Assembly (NCBI RefSeq): GCF_019097595.1
Contig: NC_080735.1
Span: 15,167,917 to 15,231,916, forward strand
DNA: 64,000 bases
Direction of reading: 5' to 3'
Source of the DNA: Hemibagrus wyckioides
Lineage: Eukaryota; Chordata; Actinopteri; Siluriformes; Bagridae
In this document: piece after piece, positions 1 to 11,539 of the stretch
Layout of the letters: every line of letters starts with the position of its first letter
Numbering within the stretch: the stretch's first letter is position 1
Position numbers and translations under genes: made by a program
The notes under the pieces: model-generated
Told to the model about the DNA's origin: nothing
Seen by the model: the letters and a program-made list of their open reading frames with translations, nothing else
Database searches by the model: none

Positions 1-149
1 AGCAAAACTAACTAGGAGTAAAACCACAGTGGAAAAGCACACACCATCTATATGCAGCAGCAATTACTTCATTAATTTTTTCAATGAAAAAATTTATATC
101 AGGCAAAAAAAATTCAGACTATTAATTTAAAACCAAATTATTTGATAGA

Positions 150-700
150 TAATCCTTTAGATAATTAAATTACTTCTGATCAGAGCTTAGAATGCTTTAC
201 TTCCCTTCAAGAGCCTGATCTAATTTCATTAATTTCCTCTTCAAAACTTCCAACCTGCATTCTAGATTCTTTACCCACGTCTTTCTTTAAACAGATATTA
301 CCAGTAGCTAAAGATTATATATTCTTCCCTAGCATTGGCTATGTTTGTAAATCTTTTAAGCTAGCAGTTATCAAAGCCCTGATTAAAAAAAACGGACCTC
401 GACCCCTGTTAGCTGGCTAACTACAGACCAATATCAAACCTGCCCTTTATCTCCAAGATCCTAGAAAAGGCAGTAGCACAGCAGTTATGTTCATACTTAC
501 ATAGGAAGAAAATTCATGAAATGTATCAGTCAGGATTTAGACCTCATCATAGCACAGAGACAGCACTGGTTAAAGTGGTCAATGACCTGTTACTGGCTTC
601 TGATCAGGGTTGTGTCTCACTGGTGTTAGTCAATTTTAAGTACAGCTTTTGTCACCATTGACCACACTATTCTACTTGATAGGCTAGAACATGTTGGTGT
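150..700 (+). mobile_element. L2-clade LINE fragment (reverse transcriptase region)
   Basis: This stretch closely resembles the longer L2 element at 35.1-37.2 kb: both contain the phrases around 'ctagaaaaggcagtagcacagca' and 'cactggttaaagtggtcaat', in the same order. It covers only the start of the reverse transcriptase region, has frameshifts, and stops near 700 where the 3' flank of stonustoxin-like unit 1 begins. It is a dead, truncated copy. Confidence 0.75.
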
Positions 701-904
701 TAAGGTACAATAGAGCTGTGGTAAAGAATATATAGTATGCATTTCTAACAATAATAAAACAAAAATCCTCATAAGAATGCTTAGTACTAAAAAAAATACT
801 GATTAATAAAAAACAAATCATGTCCATAGACTGATGTAATTCTGATATAACTGAGCAGAATATAATAAAATAAATGTCATTGATATTGGAGAAGATTTGA
901 ATCC

Positions 905-955
905 TCAAAAGTTGGCAGGACTGGTGATGCTGACATTCAGATTAACATCATCCAC
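905..955 (-). CDS. Unit 1 last coding exon
   Basis: A 17-codon exon with acceptor ttaatag before 955 and TGA at 905-907. It encodes a short tail, VDDVNLNVSITSPANF, that continues the galectin frame. Close relatives end unit 3 (29831-29875) and survive as a scrap near 44.86 kb. Confidence 0.75.
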   Translation of the reverse strand: MDDVNLNVSITSPANF

Positions 956-2583
956 CTATTAAAAAAAAGAAAAAGAAAGCATCTCTTAACATTTCTATTT
1001 GTTATAATGCAAATCTAAAACCTATTTAAATGATATATTTTGTAAATTGTGACTTGATTTTATAAGGGTTGCATTTACAGATTCCCAGGAAATGTTACAT
1101 TTAAGAGAAGAATGTAGCTAAACATTGATATCATTGTCTTGGTTAATTACTGACGTTACCAAGCCTATTGAGGTCACACTTTTCTGGGGTTGAACCTCTT
1201 TTTTTAGTTCTATCTATTGAGTTTCCCTTAAACTCCTTTTAGGGAAAAACTTTACTAAAAAACTAAATACTAAATACTAAAAAACTTTTAGTATTGTTTC
1301 TAATTACTGCTCACTGCTGGAGAAGATTGTGACTGTTAAATGCAGACCCTTCTATTTACCATGTAAATTCACAACTGTTTTTATAGTAAGTGCACATTCC
1401 CCCAATCGCCTATGCTAAGGAGACACTTTGTTAACTAAGGAGGCACTTTGTGTATTAGCAAGCTGCGGAATGCTCAACCCCTGATGGACTTTCTGTATTA
1501 GTGAGCTGCAGAATGCTCACCCTGATGGACTATTTATTATTGCCAGAGATTTCAACCATGCAAATCTAAATTCTGTCAGCATGTGGAGTTTCCAATGAGA
1601 GGAGTGAATGTGCTGGATCTTGTATCTTCAAGATCATCACTACATGCACAAGTCAGAAGCTGTGGATGACTACAAAGGTGCATGTGCTGCTGAAGACCAA
1701 AAAAATCTGTCTTCAGAGCAGATGACAAGGTGTCCCTAAGAACAGCAAGAGCCAAACTGTCCTTAGCCATCAGAGAGGCAAAGTAAACACATGTTCAGAG
1801 AATCCACAGGCACTTCAAAGACAGATGGCGACACCAGGCACATGTGGAAGGGTATACAAGCGATCACTAACTACTGGACAACTTCACCTAACTACAGGAC
1901 AACTCAGTCAGTCTGGAACCCCAACTTGAACACCAACACACAGAGTACTTGGGTCCCTCAGGCCCCCATTGCAGTTTACTCATGACTGTGCAGCATATAC
2001 ACATCTCGGGCGACATCATTAAGTCTGCAGATGCCAAAGTGAGTCTCATTAGCAAGAACAGCATACAGAGAGGAGCTGCAACAGCTAACAGCCTGGTATA
2101 GAGCCAGCAACCAGTCTTTGAACATTGACAAACAAAAGTTATGGCTGTTGGCTTCAGGAGAGAACAGAGCATGTGTTCTCTAACAAACATTGACGGATGA
2201 AGATCATCAGAAGCACCGAATTCGTCTGTGTTCATCTGGTGGAGAACCTTACCTGGTCACTCATCACCCTGAAAGCTCAGCAGCATCTCTACTTCCTACG
2301 AAGGCTGGGGAAAGCCCATGTCCCAACCCCCATCCATTTTACAGAGGGACTATCGAAAGCGTCCTTAGCAGGTACATCACTGTCTAGTTTGGGAATTGCA
2401 TGTATTAGATTGCAAGACCTTGCAGAAGATAGTGAGCACAGCTGAGAAGATCATCAGAGTCTCTCTTCCTTCTAACACACATTTAAAACAATTTAATTCA
2501 TATGTCTTTAAGTGTATTGTATTGTCTTTCTGGACAGTCTGATCATGTTGCTCTGTGTTCTTTAATGTAGCACCAGGGTCTGG

Positions 2584-2639
<56 letters not shown>

Positions 2640-5600
2640 ATTGTAAAAAATGACCTACTTCAGTGATGACAATGGTGTTCATGAGGACCTGTCCATAAAT
2701 GGAAATTGCAGTCACATTGTTCAACGGTCTACGGTGCTTAAATGTGCAGAATTCCACGCCATCCTTAATCACCTGCACAAATAAAGTGTAAGCTTATTGA
2801 TTCCAAATGCTGAAAGTTTTTACCCTCTCATTTATTTTCTACATAATATCATACCTCATAGCATTCTGGCTTAATAACCATGATGACATCAAAAGTTCCT
2901 CCACCGATAAATTTAACTCCTGGTGCCCCCTCTTCCTGCTCCCATGCCCCATTCCTGCAGCTGTTAAGGGCCACATAGTCCACACGGGGGTTGAAGTGGA
3001 AAGCAATGTCATGAAGGTATTCTGACCCGGTCTGCAAATTTATTGCAAAGCTGAAAGAAATTTTCAACTTTTAACTTAACCAGATTTTAATGTAAAATTT
3101 TTAACTAATCTATTGAATATTGCCTTTTATTCAAAATGTCATGAAATGAAAATACATTTTACATACCGATTAAAATCTTTTGGAACATCCCCTTTGAAGA
3201 ACAAAGCCATACCAGGTCTCAAGCCTCCAGGGATCGATCCCAAATATGGTTTGTTCTGTTGTGGTTAAGCATAATTATTGTAATAATGATAAGTCTCTAA
3301 TCATGTGGATATTTTATCAAAAAACTGCATAAACCTGCAATCTTTTGTTTATTCATTCTGAAGATGACATGAAGATATTACTCACAGGGTTGCAGACTGG
3401 ATTTGGCCCATCAGACTGGATGTCAGTAAAAAATGAAAGAACATATTAAGAAGAATATTTATAAATCCTATTTACTCCTCATTTATGACAAACCAGAGTG
3501 CTGTGAAGCTGACATTGACTTACAGAAGGAAAACTGTAATAACAATGAAAAAACTTGCAAGACATCTTTGCACATTTCTTTTTATGTTAAATCTAAATGT
3601 TACCTGTAAATGTGAATGTAAAGGTGTTACTGAATATAAAATTAATTTTGTTGTGTAAAAGTGTGTAATGTGATTTAGAGATTCTTTTTGAACTGTTATT
3701 ACTTACAGGACTGTTCTTTATTTTAGTCCTTAGTTCATTAATGAGGATGGGTACAGAGTAGTTCTGTGGGAAAAGAAATTATATACAACATAAATAAATG
3801 AAAATACATGTCTACATATAGCTCACAACTAATTACCATTTAGTTTATATTTAGTTATTTGTTTTTGTTTTTTACTTTTGTAGAAATAAGACAAATATTT
3901 GTAGTAGAACATATAAACCACATTGTTATACAAGGAATGAAAAACTAAACTAAAAATAAAAAAATAAAAAAATTATATTACATTCAGCTATTATATTATA
4001 ACTATATATAATAATATATAATCTTAACACTACCCATGGGTCCACTGTCACAATGAGCTTCCCACTGATGGTGAAGGGGACAGAGTCGCTGGCTTCACTC
4101 ACTCCCACATTACTAACAGCTCTGTATCGGACCCAGTGTTGTGCTGTTGGCTTTAGTCCAGTCAGTGTGAAGGTGTTCTGTGTATCTGAAGTGTCTATGA
4201 CTGTCCATTCCTCAACATTAGTTGATGAATCAGTTGAAGGTTTTATCTTGTATTCAACTCTGAAGTGTACTGTCTCTCCAGTTGGGGATTTTGAAAGCTT
4301 CAGGGTGACTTTCCCATCACTGGTCTCCACCACAGGTTTGGGAGGTTTGGATACAGGCTGGAACTTAGGATCTGTTAGACTGCCAATCTGATAAAGTCGG
4401 ATGGAGATTCCTGGATTGCTGGGGTCAGATATTGAGGCAATGATGAATTTGATTTTCTTCTCATTTTTATTGGCCTCTGAAAAAGTCGTAAAGAGAGAAA
4501 GATTCTGCCTCATCCTTGCAGAAATATCAGGAGAAGTGAACCAAGGCTGTGCTGCTTGTTGAATTAAACTTCTCTTTGTTTGCCTCAACATTGTAAATAC
4601 TTCAGATTTCTTAAAGTTTTCTAGAGCTGTTAGGTAAGAGTCTTCATAATTTAGAGATGTAAATGACAAACATACCACCACATCAACATCAGGATCAAGG
4701 CAGATGGAATTGAGTGATCCTGATGATTTCACAACTGTGAGGTGCTTCAACTCTCTAGTATAGGAGCTCAGTATATTTATTTCAGATGTAATGTCATCTA
4801 ACCATTTTTTTGTGTTGCTTGCACTGAAGGGTGACGTGTAATGGATGTTCAGGATGTCCCCCAGTGCTTTCTCCTCAGTTTCATCTTTCTTACAGCGAAT
4901 AGCTGGCAGCACTCGGCACAATGCCTTCTGGAACGAAAATTTATAATTTCTGTGAAATTCCTGAAACTTTAGCAACCTGTCTTTTAGGTCAGGAAAATCA
5001 TCTGTTGTTTGTCTTTTGAATAAATCATTGCATATTCTCTCTGTTTCACCTAGGTCCTCCAGCAAGGTTTCTGTTTCATTCACCTGGCTTGAACCTATTT
5101 CTCTCACAATCTTTGCAGCCTTATCATCCAAAAGATTGAGAGGATACAGCCACACAGTCAGAGGCACACCATTATCTTGTTGTTTCATCAGAGCAGGTAC
5201 CTTCTTGTATATTTCTACAGCTTCTTTGTATGAAGTTGGGTTTGCTTCAAGTTCAATGTCACCATAAAATATTACATTAATATTTTCAGCCATTTTTTGT
5301 TCATCTTCTGTCATCTTTGCATATGCTTCCCCATCTATGGAAAATGTAGGGATCTTTTTGACCACTGCATGAAGGTTTCCTTCAATTTCCTGTTTGCTCT
5401 TATTTTCTGCACTTGTATAATCAAACACCATGAAAATGTGTGCTCCATACTGTACAGCTGTAACTACATGCGTGGCTGTTTTCTGCTTAAATACTTGTGG
5501 ATAGGTGATATTGCCAAGCTCATTCATAGTGAGCTGTTCAAATTTTGTTGTCTGGCTGTACTGCATGGTAACTCTGGACTGATGTTCTGAGGATTTGGTA

Positions 5601-7597
5601 TCCTGCAGGTACTTGGCTGATCCGTCAACCTCCACCAATCCACTTAGGAAACTGACTTTAAGGGAAGCATTTATATCTAGGAGGTTTGCCTTTTCACTGA
5701 GACTGTCAGAGGCAGCAAATTTCAGATGTGTTTTAGGCTCCTTATGAACATCGAGATTATCATACAATGCATTCTTATCCCATAATGCTACACCTGAAAC
5801 AGGAAAGTGAGAAATGACACAAATGAAATCCAAGTCTTATTTAATGAGGAAGAGTATAAAAACCACTTCTGTTGTCATAACTATCCCTGCGGTGGCCGAG
5901 AAGTGCAAAACAAAAAAACAAAACCAAAAAATTCATAAGAATCTAAAAAGAAAGGTATAGTTTGCAAATAATTGCCACTGACTGGACGAGAAATCTGTCA
6001 CTCAGGATATACAAGAAGTAGAAAATTGTGTATTTAATTTTATTTCTTGCACGTGTGGATTTCTGCCTTCACTTTATACCTTTAAATCTAAGAAAATAAC
6101 AAACATATATATTTATATTTATATTAAATTAAATTAATTTAATGCTACTTTGAGGAAGGACATCCATATGCTGTGATTTTGGATATACTGATATGTCATG
6201 TCATAAAGATTAGGGTATGTTTCAAAGACAAAATGTATGCTTTAAAGACAAAACTATTCCAGATTAAAGGATGTAAGGAATGCTATAAGAGCAGAGTTGA
6301 GTTCATACACACACCAATCCACTTTCTACTGATGCAGTGTGCTGGACTTCCTGTATATCTTGAGTGACAGATGTTTCTTCCAGTCAACGGTAAAAGTTCC
6401 AATCGCAAACTTTACCTACCTTTTCTGGTTTGTCTGTATTGCCCCTTTGTTTTTGGATTTGTTATTTTGTTTACAAATTTGTTATTGTGTTTTTGGATTT
6501 GTTGTTGTGTTTTTGGATTTGGTATTTTTATTACCTGATTTGTTATTGTGTGTAAGGACTCATCAGGCGCCGGTGTATTAGAATCCATCAGCAGATTTAT
6601 TGAAGAACAGAAGACAGGTAATCGTAGACAAGGAAACGTAAGCAAGGGTCAAGTACCAGAAAACTAACACTCAGCAAACTAGTTAAAAAACGCAAAGCCG
6701 AAACTCGTAGCAAAGAGAATAAACAGGCAAGGTCATACACGAAGTAGCTAAACAGGAACTGAATCAAGGCTTGGCAAGTAACGCTAAACGGAAACAATGC
6801 TTCGCAACTGAGTGAAGGTGGCGTGCTGCTTAAATACACCTCTGTACCGGAAGTGGGCAGAGATGGTTAATATTCGGGCGATGGCTCCCTCTGGTGTTCA
6901 GGCCCAGGCTGCCTAGTGACATTATGTTTCTGATTTGTTATTTTGTTTTGCACTTCTTGGCCACCGTAGCAGGGCTTAAGTCATTCAAAGCTAGAAAACC
7001 TTCATCAATGAGAAGCAAAGAAGAGCCAGGCTGAGGTTTGCAAAAGACCATGATGATTAGACCGGAGAGGACAGGAGTAAGGTCTGTATAAATTGTTGTG
7101 CCAGGAATGGCATAAAGTTACCCAACAGCAATGTGAAAGATTGGTGGAGAGCATGAAAAGTCGCATGAAAGCTGTGACTGAAAATCACATTTACTCCAAA
7201 TATTATTTATTCCAAATATTGATTTTTGAATTTTTCTTAAGCTAAAACATTAGTATTGTGTTGTTTAAAAATGAATATGATCTTTCTTTGCATTATTTGA
7301 GGTCTGAAAAAAACACTGCAGCATTCAATGTTATGCTTTTTTTTATTTAATAATTTTTAACTTTTATGTCCTGTATGGCAGTGAATACATGCTAATAAAA
7401 TTCAGAATATAAGGTTTGAATTTTTCAAACACTTCTGAGGTATTATTACTGACCACCAGCTTTAGACTGCAAATAGGTAACTAAATGATGATTATGTAAA
7501 CTGCACCTGGAATAAAGGAGTCGCTCCGGCAATCATACAACATGCCAGGATACAGGGGTCTTCCCAGGGCAGCTATTTTCAAACATGTGGAATCCAT
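905..7597 (-). CDS. Stonustoxin-like/FN3/galectin fusion gene, unit 1 (single galectin domain)
   Basis: Spliced gene. Exons in transcription order: 7507-7597, 4034-5793, 3707-3763, possibly a short exon ending at 3386, 3167-3255, 2855-3050, 2659-2772 and 905-955. Every junction is GT/AG and the phases agree (the first exon ends one base into a codon; the galectin exons have the galectin-like 0/2/0 pattern), giving about 785 residues. The first 617 residues match the stonustoxin/neoverrucotoxin family: MACPF/CDC-like pore-forming fold, FAT-like helices and a thioredoxin-like part, then FN3. The last 150 or so form one galectin domain plus a short tail. There is no PRYSPRY domain, no signal peptide and no membrane segment. 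The linker exon is only 19 codons against 40 in units 2 and 3, and the first galectin domain of unit 3 has no counterpart here. Family knowledge suggests a cytosolic or unconventionally released immune or cytolytic factor; this function is inferred. No stops or frameshifts are visible in the exons. Confidence 0.8.
1440..2475 (+). mobile_element. Decayed Rex1-like LINE copy
   Basis: The conceptual plus-strand translation, with several frameshifts, follows the Rex1-like protein read at 22285-23111: an endonuclease scrap near 1540-1570 (ARDFNHANL), then the C-terminal reverse transcriptase with SLNIDKQK, LRRLGKAH-like and STAEKIIRVSLP-like motifs. It is truncated at both ends and lies in the long last intron of unit 1. 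Confidence 0.7.
2587..2635. repeat. (TA)n microsatellite
   Basis: An uninterrupted run of about 22 TA units inside the last intron of unit 1. Confidence 0.95.
2659..3255 (-). CDS. Unit 1 galectin domain exons (three exons)
   Basis: Exons 3167-3255, 2855-3050 and 2659-2772. The first contains PGGLRPGMALFFKGDVP, the usual galectin N-terminal strand. The second contains INLQTG, then HFNPR (2984-2998) and an ALNS strand, a tryptophan and the acidic pair EE. The third contains FKHR. H, N and R of HFNPR, the following N, the W and an E are classical galactoside-binding positions; all are present except the arginine that usually follows the EE pair. Of the three galectin domains compared here, this one looks best able to bind sugar. 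Confidence 0.85.
4034..5793 (-). CDS. Unit 1 coding exon 2 (MACPF-like, FAT-like, thioredoxin-like and FN3 domains)
   Basis: A 1,760-nt exon, open throughout. The acceptor is tttcag at 5794 and the donor follows TGG at 4034. The N-terminal part has the MACPF/CDC-like stretch with [19 protein letters not shown] helical FAT-like segment follows (around residues 266-380), then a thioredoxin-like segment containing [18 protein letters not shown], then FN3 with [16 protein letters not shown] and [19 protein letters not shown]. Its length is identical to the matching exon of unit 3, which argues for purifying selection on the frame. In known stonustoxins a PRYSPRY domain follows; here FN3 is joined to galectin exons. 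Confidence 0.85.
5885..6974. mobile_element. DNA-transposon-like element with about 28-bp inverted ends, split by a solo LTR
   Basis: The sequence at 5885-5911 (CCCTGCGGTGGCCGAGAAGT...) reappears inverted at 6945-6974 with few differences. The 1.09 kb between shows no transposase. It lies in the first intron of unit 1. A solo LTR (6551-6921) accounts for a third of its length. I cannot assign a superfamily because no clear target duplication is visible. Confidence 0.5.
6551..6921 (-). mobile_element. Solo LTR of a Gypsy-type element
   Basis: On the minus strand it runs from TGTCACTAGG to ...CCTTACA, with an AATAAA near the 3' end followed by a gag-like start codon, as in the LTRs at 26777 and 27592. 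The flanking 5-mers TTGTG and TTATG differ by one base and are likely a worn target duplication. It is nested inside the inverted-end element 5885-6974. Confidence 0.65.
6982..7092 (+). mobile_element. Tc1 transposase fragment
   Basis: About 110 bp nearly identical to 45498-45603 in the Tc1 element further right (the region coding SEKQRRASLKFAKDH). Isolated fragment without ends. Confidence 0.65.
7507..7597 (-). CDS. Unit 1 coding exon 1 (stonustoxin-like N-terminus)
   Basis: Starts at ATG 7597 and encodes 30 residues plus one base. It contains the family signature [17 protein letters not shown] near the N-terminus. The donor is GTGCAG after 7507. The same exon with the same length and phase occurs at 20174-20264 and 41094-41184, which identifies it as the conserved first coding exon of each unit. 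Confidence 0.85.
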
Positions 7598-7774
7598 GAC
7601 TGCTGCAAGAGAAAAGGCCAAAAACTGAGAAAAGAAAATGCATAAAACTGTAAATGATGATCAAGACGATGATGATCATCTCTAGTTACATAATAATTGA
7701 GGGGAAAATAATTGAAAAATCTATTGTATTATGCATTTACATGTGACAATTTGTTATTTCATTCACTTTTAACT

Positions 7775-7950
7775 AAAGATTGACAGCTGAGCAAGCCATA
7801 TACAAGCTCAAGAAAGCTTTCAAATTATCCCGGGTCCTTAGGCACCCTGACCCAACCCAGTCATTTACCCTGGAAGTGGATGCCTTTGAGACTGAGGCCA
7901 TCCTTTCCCAGCATTTTGAGGGAAGCTGCAGAGAAGCTGCACAATGGAAT
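7775..7950 (+). mobile_element. Ty3/Gypsy pol fragment
   Basis: Encodes LKKAFKLSRVLRHPDPTQSF and LEVDAFETEAILSQ, the usual junction of reverse transcriptase and RNase H in Ty3/Gypsy elements. Less than 200 bp remains, followed by a GATAAA-rich tract and a short piece resembling a LINE tail. Confidence 0.65.
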
Positions 7951-8059
7951 TATGATAAAGATAAAGATAAAGAGATAAAGAGACTTTATTGTCATTGTAG
8001 TGAAATTTGGTTGGTAGCTCTCAGAGATCAGCAGCAAAAAAGGAGTCTAAAATTTACAT

Positions 8060-9050
8060 TATAACAGCAGTGTAACATTTACAGTAATATTTTTAAAATA
8101 ATAGAAATATTATAATAAAATACTTAACCAAACAACTCTTAATTTTAAAATAAGTATCATATTTCATTATCATATAACATATCAAATGATATGCTGTAAT
8201 ACAAAAATGAATAATCGTACAGTTAAAATGACAACATGGCAGTGTTAAAATTATTTTTATCAGCATAAAATTGTTCCACCCAGGTGCTGAAAGAGCAGCG
8301 CCATTTCAGAACCCCCACTAAGGAAGGCAGGAGTCAACAAAGCTAAGATATAAGTCAAGAATGCAGTACATGTTGCAACTAGTGCCCAATGTAGCCTGTA
8401 TAAAGGTCAATCAGAAAATATAGAAACATTCACATTGTGTTCTGAAAATATCTCAGCAAAATGATGTGAATACAGAAGAAATCAAACTTCTAATGAAAGT
8501 GACTATACACACAGCCTAAAGATAAATTATTATAGTATTAAACAAATCTTTTAGTACATTGACTCTTGAGGTAGATCTAGCTTTGCTATTCAATTTTCAA
8601 CCTGTGAAAGAGAAACTTAAATTAATATTGTATATTAAGTCTGTTCAGTTTAAATGGAATGTTCATAGACATGTTCAGCTTGCTTGTCATGTATAGATAC
8701 AGTTTCAATTTTAACAGAATTTTAATTTTAGTTCATATTTAAGACTGGTATTAGATTGGAGTCATAGAACAGGATTTTATGCCTTTAAATCGTAATAATA
8801 AATTCATTTGCAGCATTTTGTTTTCACTGTAAAACTGTCATACTGATATGTGATTTTATTGGTATACAAGGAACTGGTTTAATTATTAAGAGAGTTCATA
8901 ATTAAGTCTCTTGCCCAATTCAGCATCCTCTGTCACTCTGTCTTCCTATAAAATATTTCAAATTTCACTAAAATTGGCTGACACAGGCTATATTTTTTGT
9001 TAAATAATAGCTATTTTCGACAGAAAAACTAACCATTTATTGCACCAAAA
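8060..9050. other. Noncoding stretch between unit 1 coding exon 1 and its candidate promoter
   Basis: AT-rich sequence, probably intron of the unit 1 primary transcript. I see no coding similarity and no clear repeat family in it. Confidence 0.5.
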
Positions 9051-9055
9051 CTTAC

Positions 9056-9163
9056 GTTTCACAGCAGTACCTCTCCCTCTCTGTCTTCTTACTGCGTTTA
9101 AGGCAGAGTCTCTTTGTGAAAGCGCGGTGAAGCCACACGTACTGTACGGGAGTGGCTTTTATA
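9056..9163 (-). promoter_or_regulatory. Candidate core promoter and 5' untranslated exon of unit 1
   Basis: Reading the minus strand there is a TATA box (TATAAAAG, 9156-9163), room for a start site near 9130, then a stretch ending in a consensus GTAAGT donor just after 9056. This fits a noncoding first exon spliced to the coding exon at 7597. A matching arrangement (TCTAAAAG, then a GTAAGA donor) lies upstream of unit 3. No interferon-response-like site is seen here. Confidence 0.5.
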
Positions 9164-9164
9164 C

Positions 9165-10110
9165 TTAACGGTAACAGAGCTGCCTCTTTTTCTTTTTTTT
9201 TTTTCTTTCTTTTTTATTTTGTAAATTTAACTTACAGTACAAACCTAAAACAGACATGGGGGATACATGTAACAGATCTTAATATTTCTGCATATAAAGT
9301 GTTTATTCAAACATTCTTTAATATTGGACAATTTACATGCTTTTAACATACGGGTAATTTTAAAATAACTTAAGTATAATAACTTAAATATAAGAGATGT
9401 TTTTATACACTTTTTTCTAGCAATTGTTTTCAGTGAGTCATAAAATATTTTAAGATTTTTACAGAAATATCTAAACGATGGCTGAATTAATGTAATGATA
9501 CTTCCTAAGAAGTATTATTAACTTTAGCACATTATCAGTTATATCAGAGCCAGTATTACTATTATTATGATTCCAAGAAGAGAATCAGATTCATCTATTC
9601 TAATTATTTTGTAGAATGTATCAAAAAATACCATAGATACCTGCTTCCAAACGTCTTCAGATCAGAATATTTACAATTATAGAATAATTGTGTGGGTTTG
9701 ATTCAAGATTACAAAAGAGCATTTTGGTGGCATGTCTTTTTTTTTTTTTTTTTTAACGCATTACTAGAACAATACCTGTACAATTCTTTAACATAATTTC
9801 CTTCACCTTAAACCTCACTGACCATATTTTGTAAATTGAAGGTAGAGGAAAAGAAATCCATTACTCTTCACTTAGTCTGAAATAAAAATGATTTTGTCAA
9901 ACTATACTTTTTAAATATGCTGTTAAAATTTCCTGTATTTTTTTTTTTTTTTACAGTTGAAGTACTGTCATTTATTGCAACAGCTTATTGCTGTAAAATG
10001 TATTACAGTACAATGCAAAATGTTAGATTCACAGTAAAATACTGGTGATTACAGCTGGCAGTACTTTTACCACTGTAATTTATTTCAACAGTTTACTGTA
10101 AAATGTACAG
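9165..10110. other. AT-rich intergenic stretch with poly-T tracts and a short inverted-repeat-like sequence
   Basis: Runs of T near 9186, 9737 and 9940. From 9952 to 10110 there are several alternations of ACAGT and ACTGTAAAAT motifs, as in palindromic miniature transposons. No gene is recognised. Confidence 0.4.
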
Positions 10111-10134
10111 TATGGTACAGTAGAATATGAGGTA

Positions 10135-10985
10135 TAACACAATGTATGCTTACATATGTGAAAGTAAAAGTGAGTGGAGACAAAGCTAGGCCAAAAGGAA
10201 GAAGGAGATACTGGTTCGCTTTGCCCCTGAAAGTGAACCTGAGAAATCTCCTGTGGTCTGCCCAGATGCTTATACCAAAATACACATCCTTTAAATCTAT
10301 TGTCACAAACCAATCATCAGATCTGATTTGAAACATAATAAGTGTGAGTGTCAGCATCTTGAACCTATAAGATTCTACTGTATGGTTTGGAACATGCATA
10401 TATAAAATTAGATGCAGCCTCCCGTCCTTTTTGTGTACTAGAAAGTACAGACTGTAAAACCCAGAGTCTCTCTATTTTAGGGGAAAATATTCTAAGGCCC
10501 CTGTCCAGGAGCTACTGCAGTTCTGGCTGGAGAAACAAGGCTTTCCCTGTGCCCATGATAGTGGTCAACAGGCTTTGAAAAGAGGGAGGATGGGAGGCAA
10601 ATTGGATTCTGTAGCCTTTCTCTATGAAATCCAGAAACCATTGAGACACATCCGACAAAAGTTCTACTCTGCCAGATGGTTTGACAGAGGCTCCCCTGAG
10701 CCAAGAGCCCTGAATCAGCGTGAGGGCAGGGGCCATCCCAGGGGGCAGAGATAAAAAATGACTGGGAGCCACAGTGGACACAACTGACCCTTAAAACACT
10801 GTAGGTGGCGAGGAGGACAGTGTTGTTATCTGAAAACTGCTGGGGAGATCCATGATAAGGGACAGAGTAGGCACATGGCCTCCTTAGGCTAAATCATTGG
10901 TGTGTTCTCACACAGAGCTTTAGACACAGCTTCCGCACAGAGACATAGCATCAAGCAGTGACAGTGTTGAATTTCCTCTAAAAGG
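10135..10985 (-). mobile_element. DIRS-like retrotransposon fragment
   Basis: The minus strand near 10120-10390 encodes DDWFVTIDLKDVYF and a later LPFGLALSP, the reverse transcriptase motifs of fish DIRS elements. The right end near 10950-10985 resembles the terminal sequence of the DIRS copies at 30.9 and 33-34.9 kb. Frameshifted and truncated. Confidence 0.65.
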
Positions 10986-11149
10986 ATTCCACAAAATTTC
11001 AATTCCTGTTTCTATACTTTTTGACACTTTGATGCCCTTTTAGGGTCCTGTGGGTGTGTCAAATTACCTAGAAAATGAACCAACAAATTTCACTTCTTGA
11101 TTCTCTAGTTGTAATTTTTGGACACTTTGTGACCCTGACCAGCTAAAAA

Positions 11150-11535
11150 AGTCAACAACGCAGTGGTGTCTGTATTGCATGGAGATTTACTGTGATTTAC
11201 TGTTTGCACAAAATGTCAATTTCTTATTTGCACTCACTGTATACACTGCTATCTGCACAAAAGACAGTCTATATGTTGTTTGTCTGCACTGTCTTGTCTT
11301 GTCATCCTGTTCGCTTCTGTTGTATGCCTAGTTTATGTATTGCACCTTAAGTATAGTTTAGTTTTTTTCTCTATGTTTAGCTCTATGTTTGTCTGCGTCA
11401 CTGTACTTTGTCTTGTATGTGTAGCACCTCTGGTCTAGGAGGAATGTTGTTTCACTTCAGTGTACTGCATCAGCTATATATGGTTGAAGTGACAATAAAG
11501 CTTCTTTGACTTGACTTTGACTTGACTTGAGGTAT
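11150..11535 (+). mobile_element. Rex1-like 3' tail fragment
   Basis: Ends with GTAGCACC..., then GGTTGAAGTGACAATAAAGCTTC and a short TTGACT repeat. The same 3' end closes copies at 18.0, 32.09 and 42.6 kb and, inverted, the coding Rex1-like copy at 21.6-23.1 kb. Confidence 0.65.
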
Positions 11536-11539
11536 TCTC

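Noticed and set aside
3950..4033. C-terminal extension of the unit 1 exon 2 frame beyond the FN3 domain
   Set aside because: A splice donor after TGG at 4034 is conserved in all three units; the rest is intron.
10080..10400. Host gene in the reading frames near 10.1-10.4 kb
   Set aside because: Motifs match DIRS reverse transcriptase and the frame is broken.
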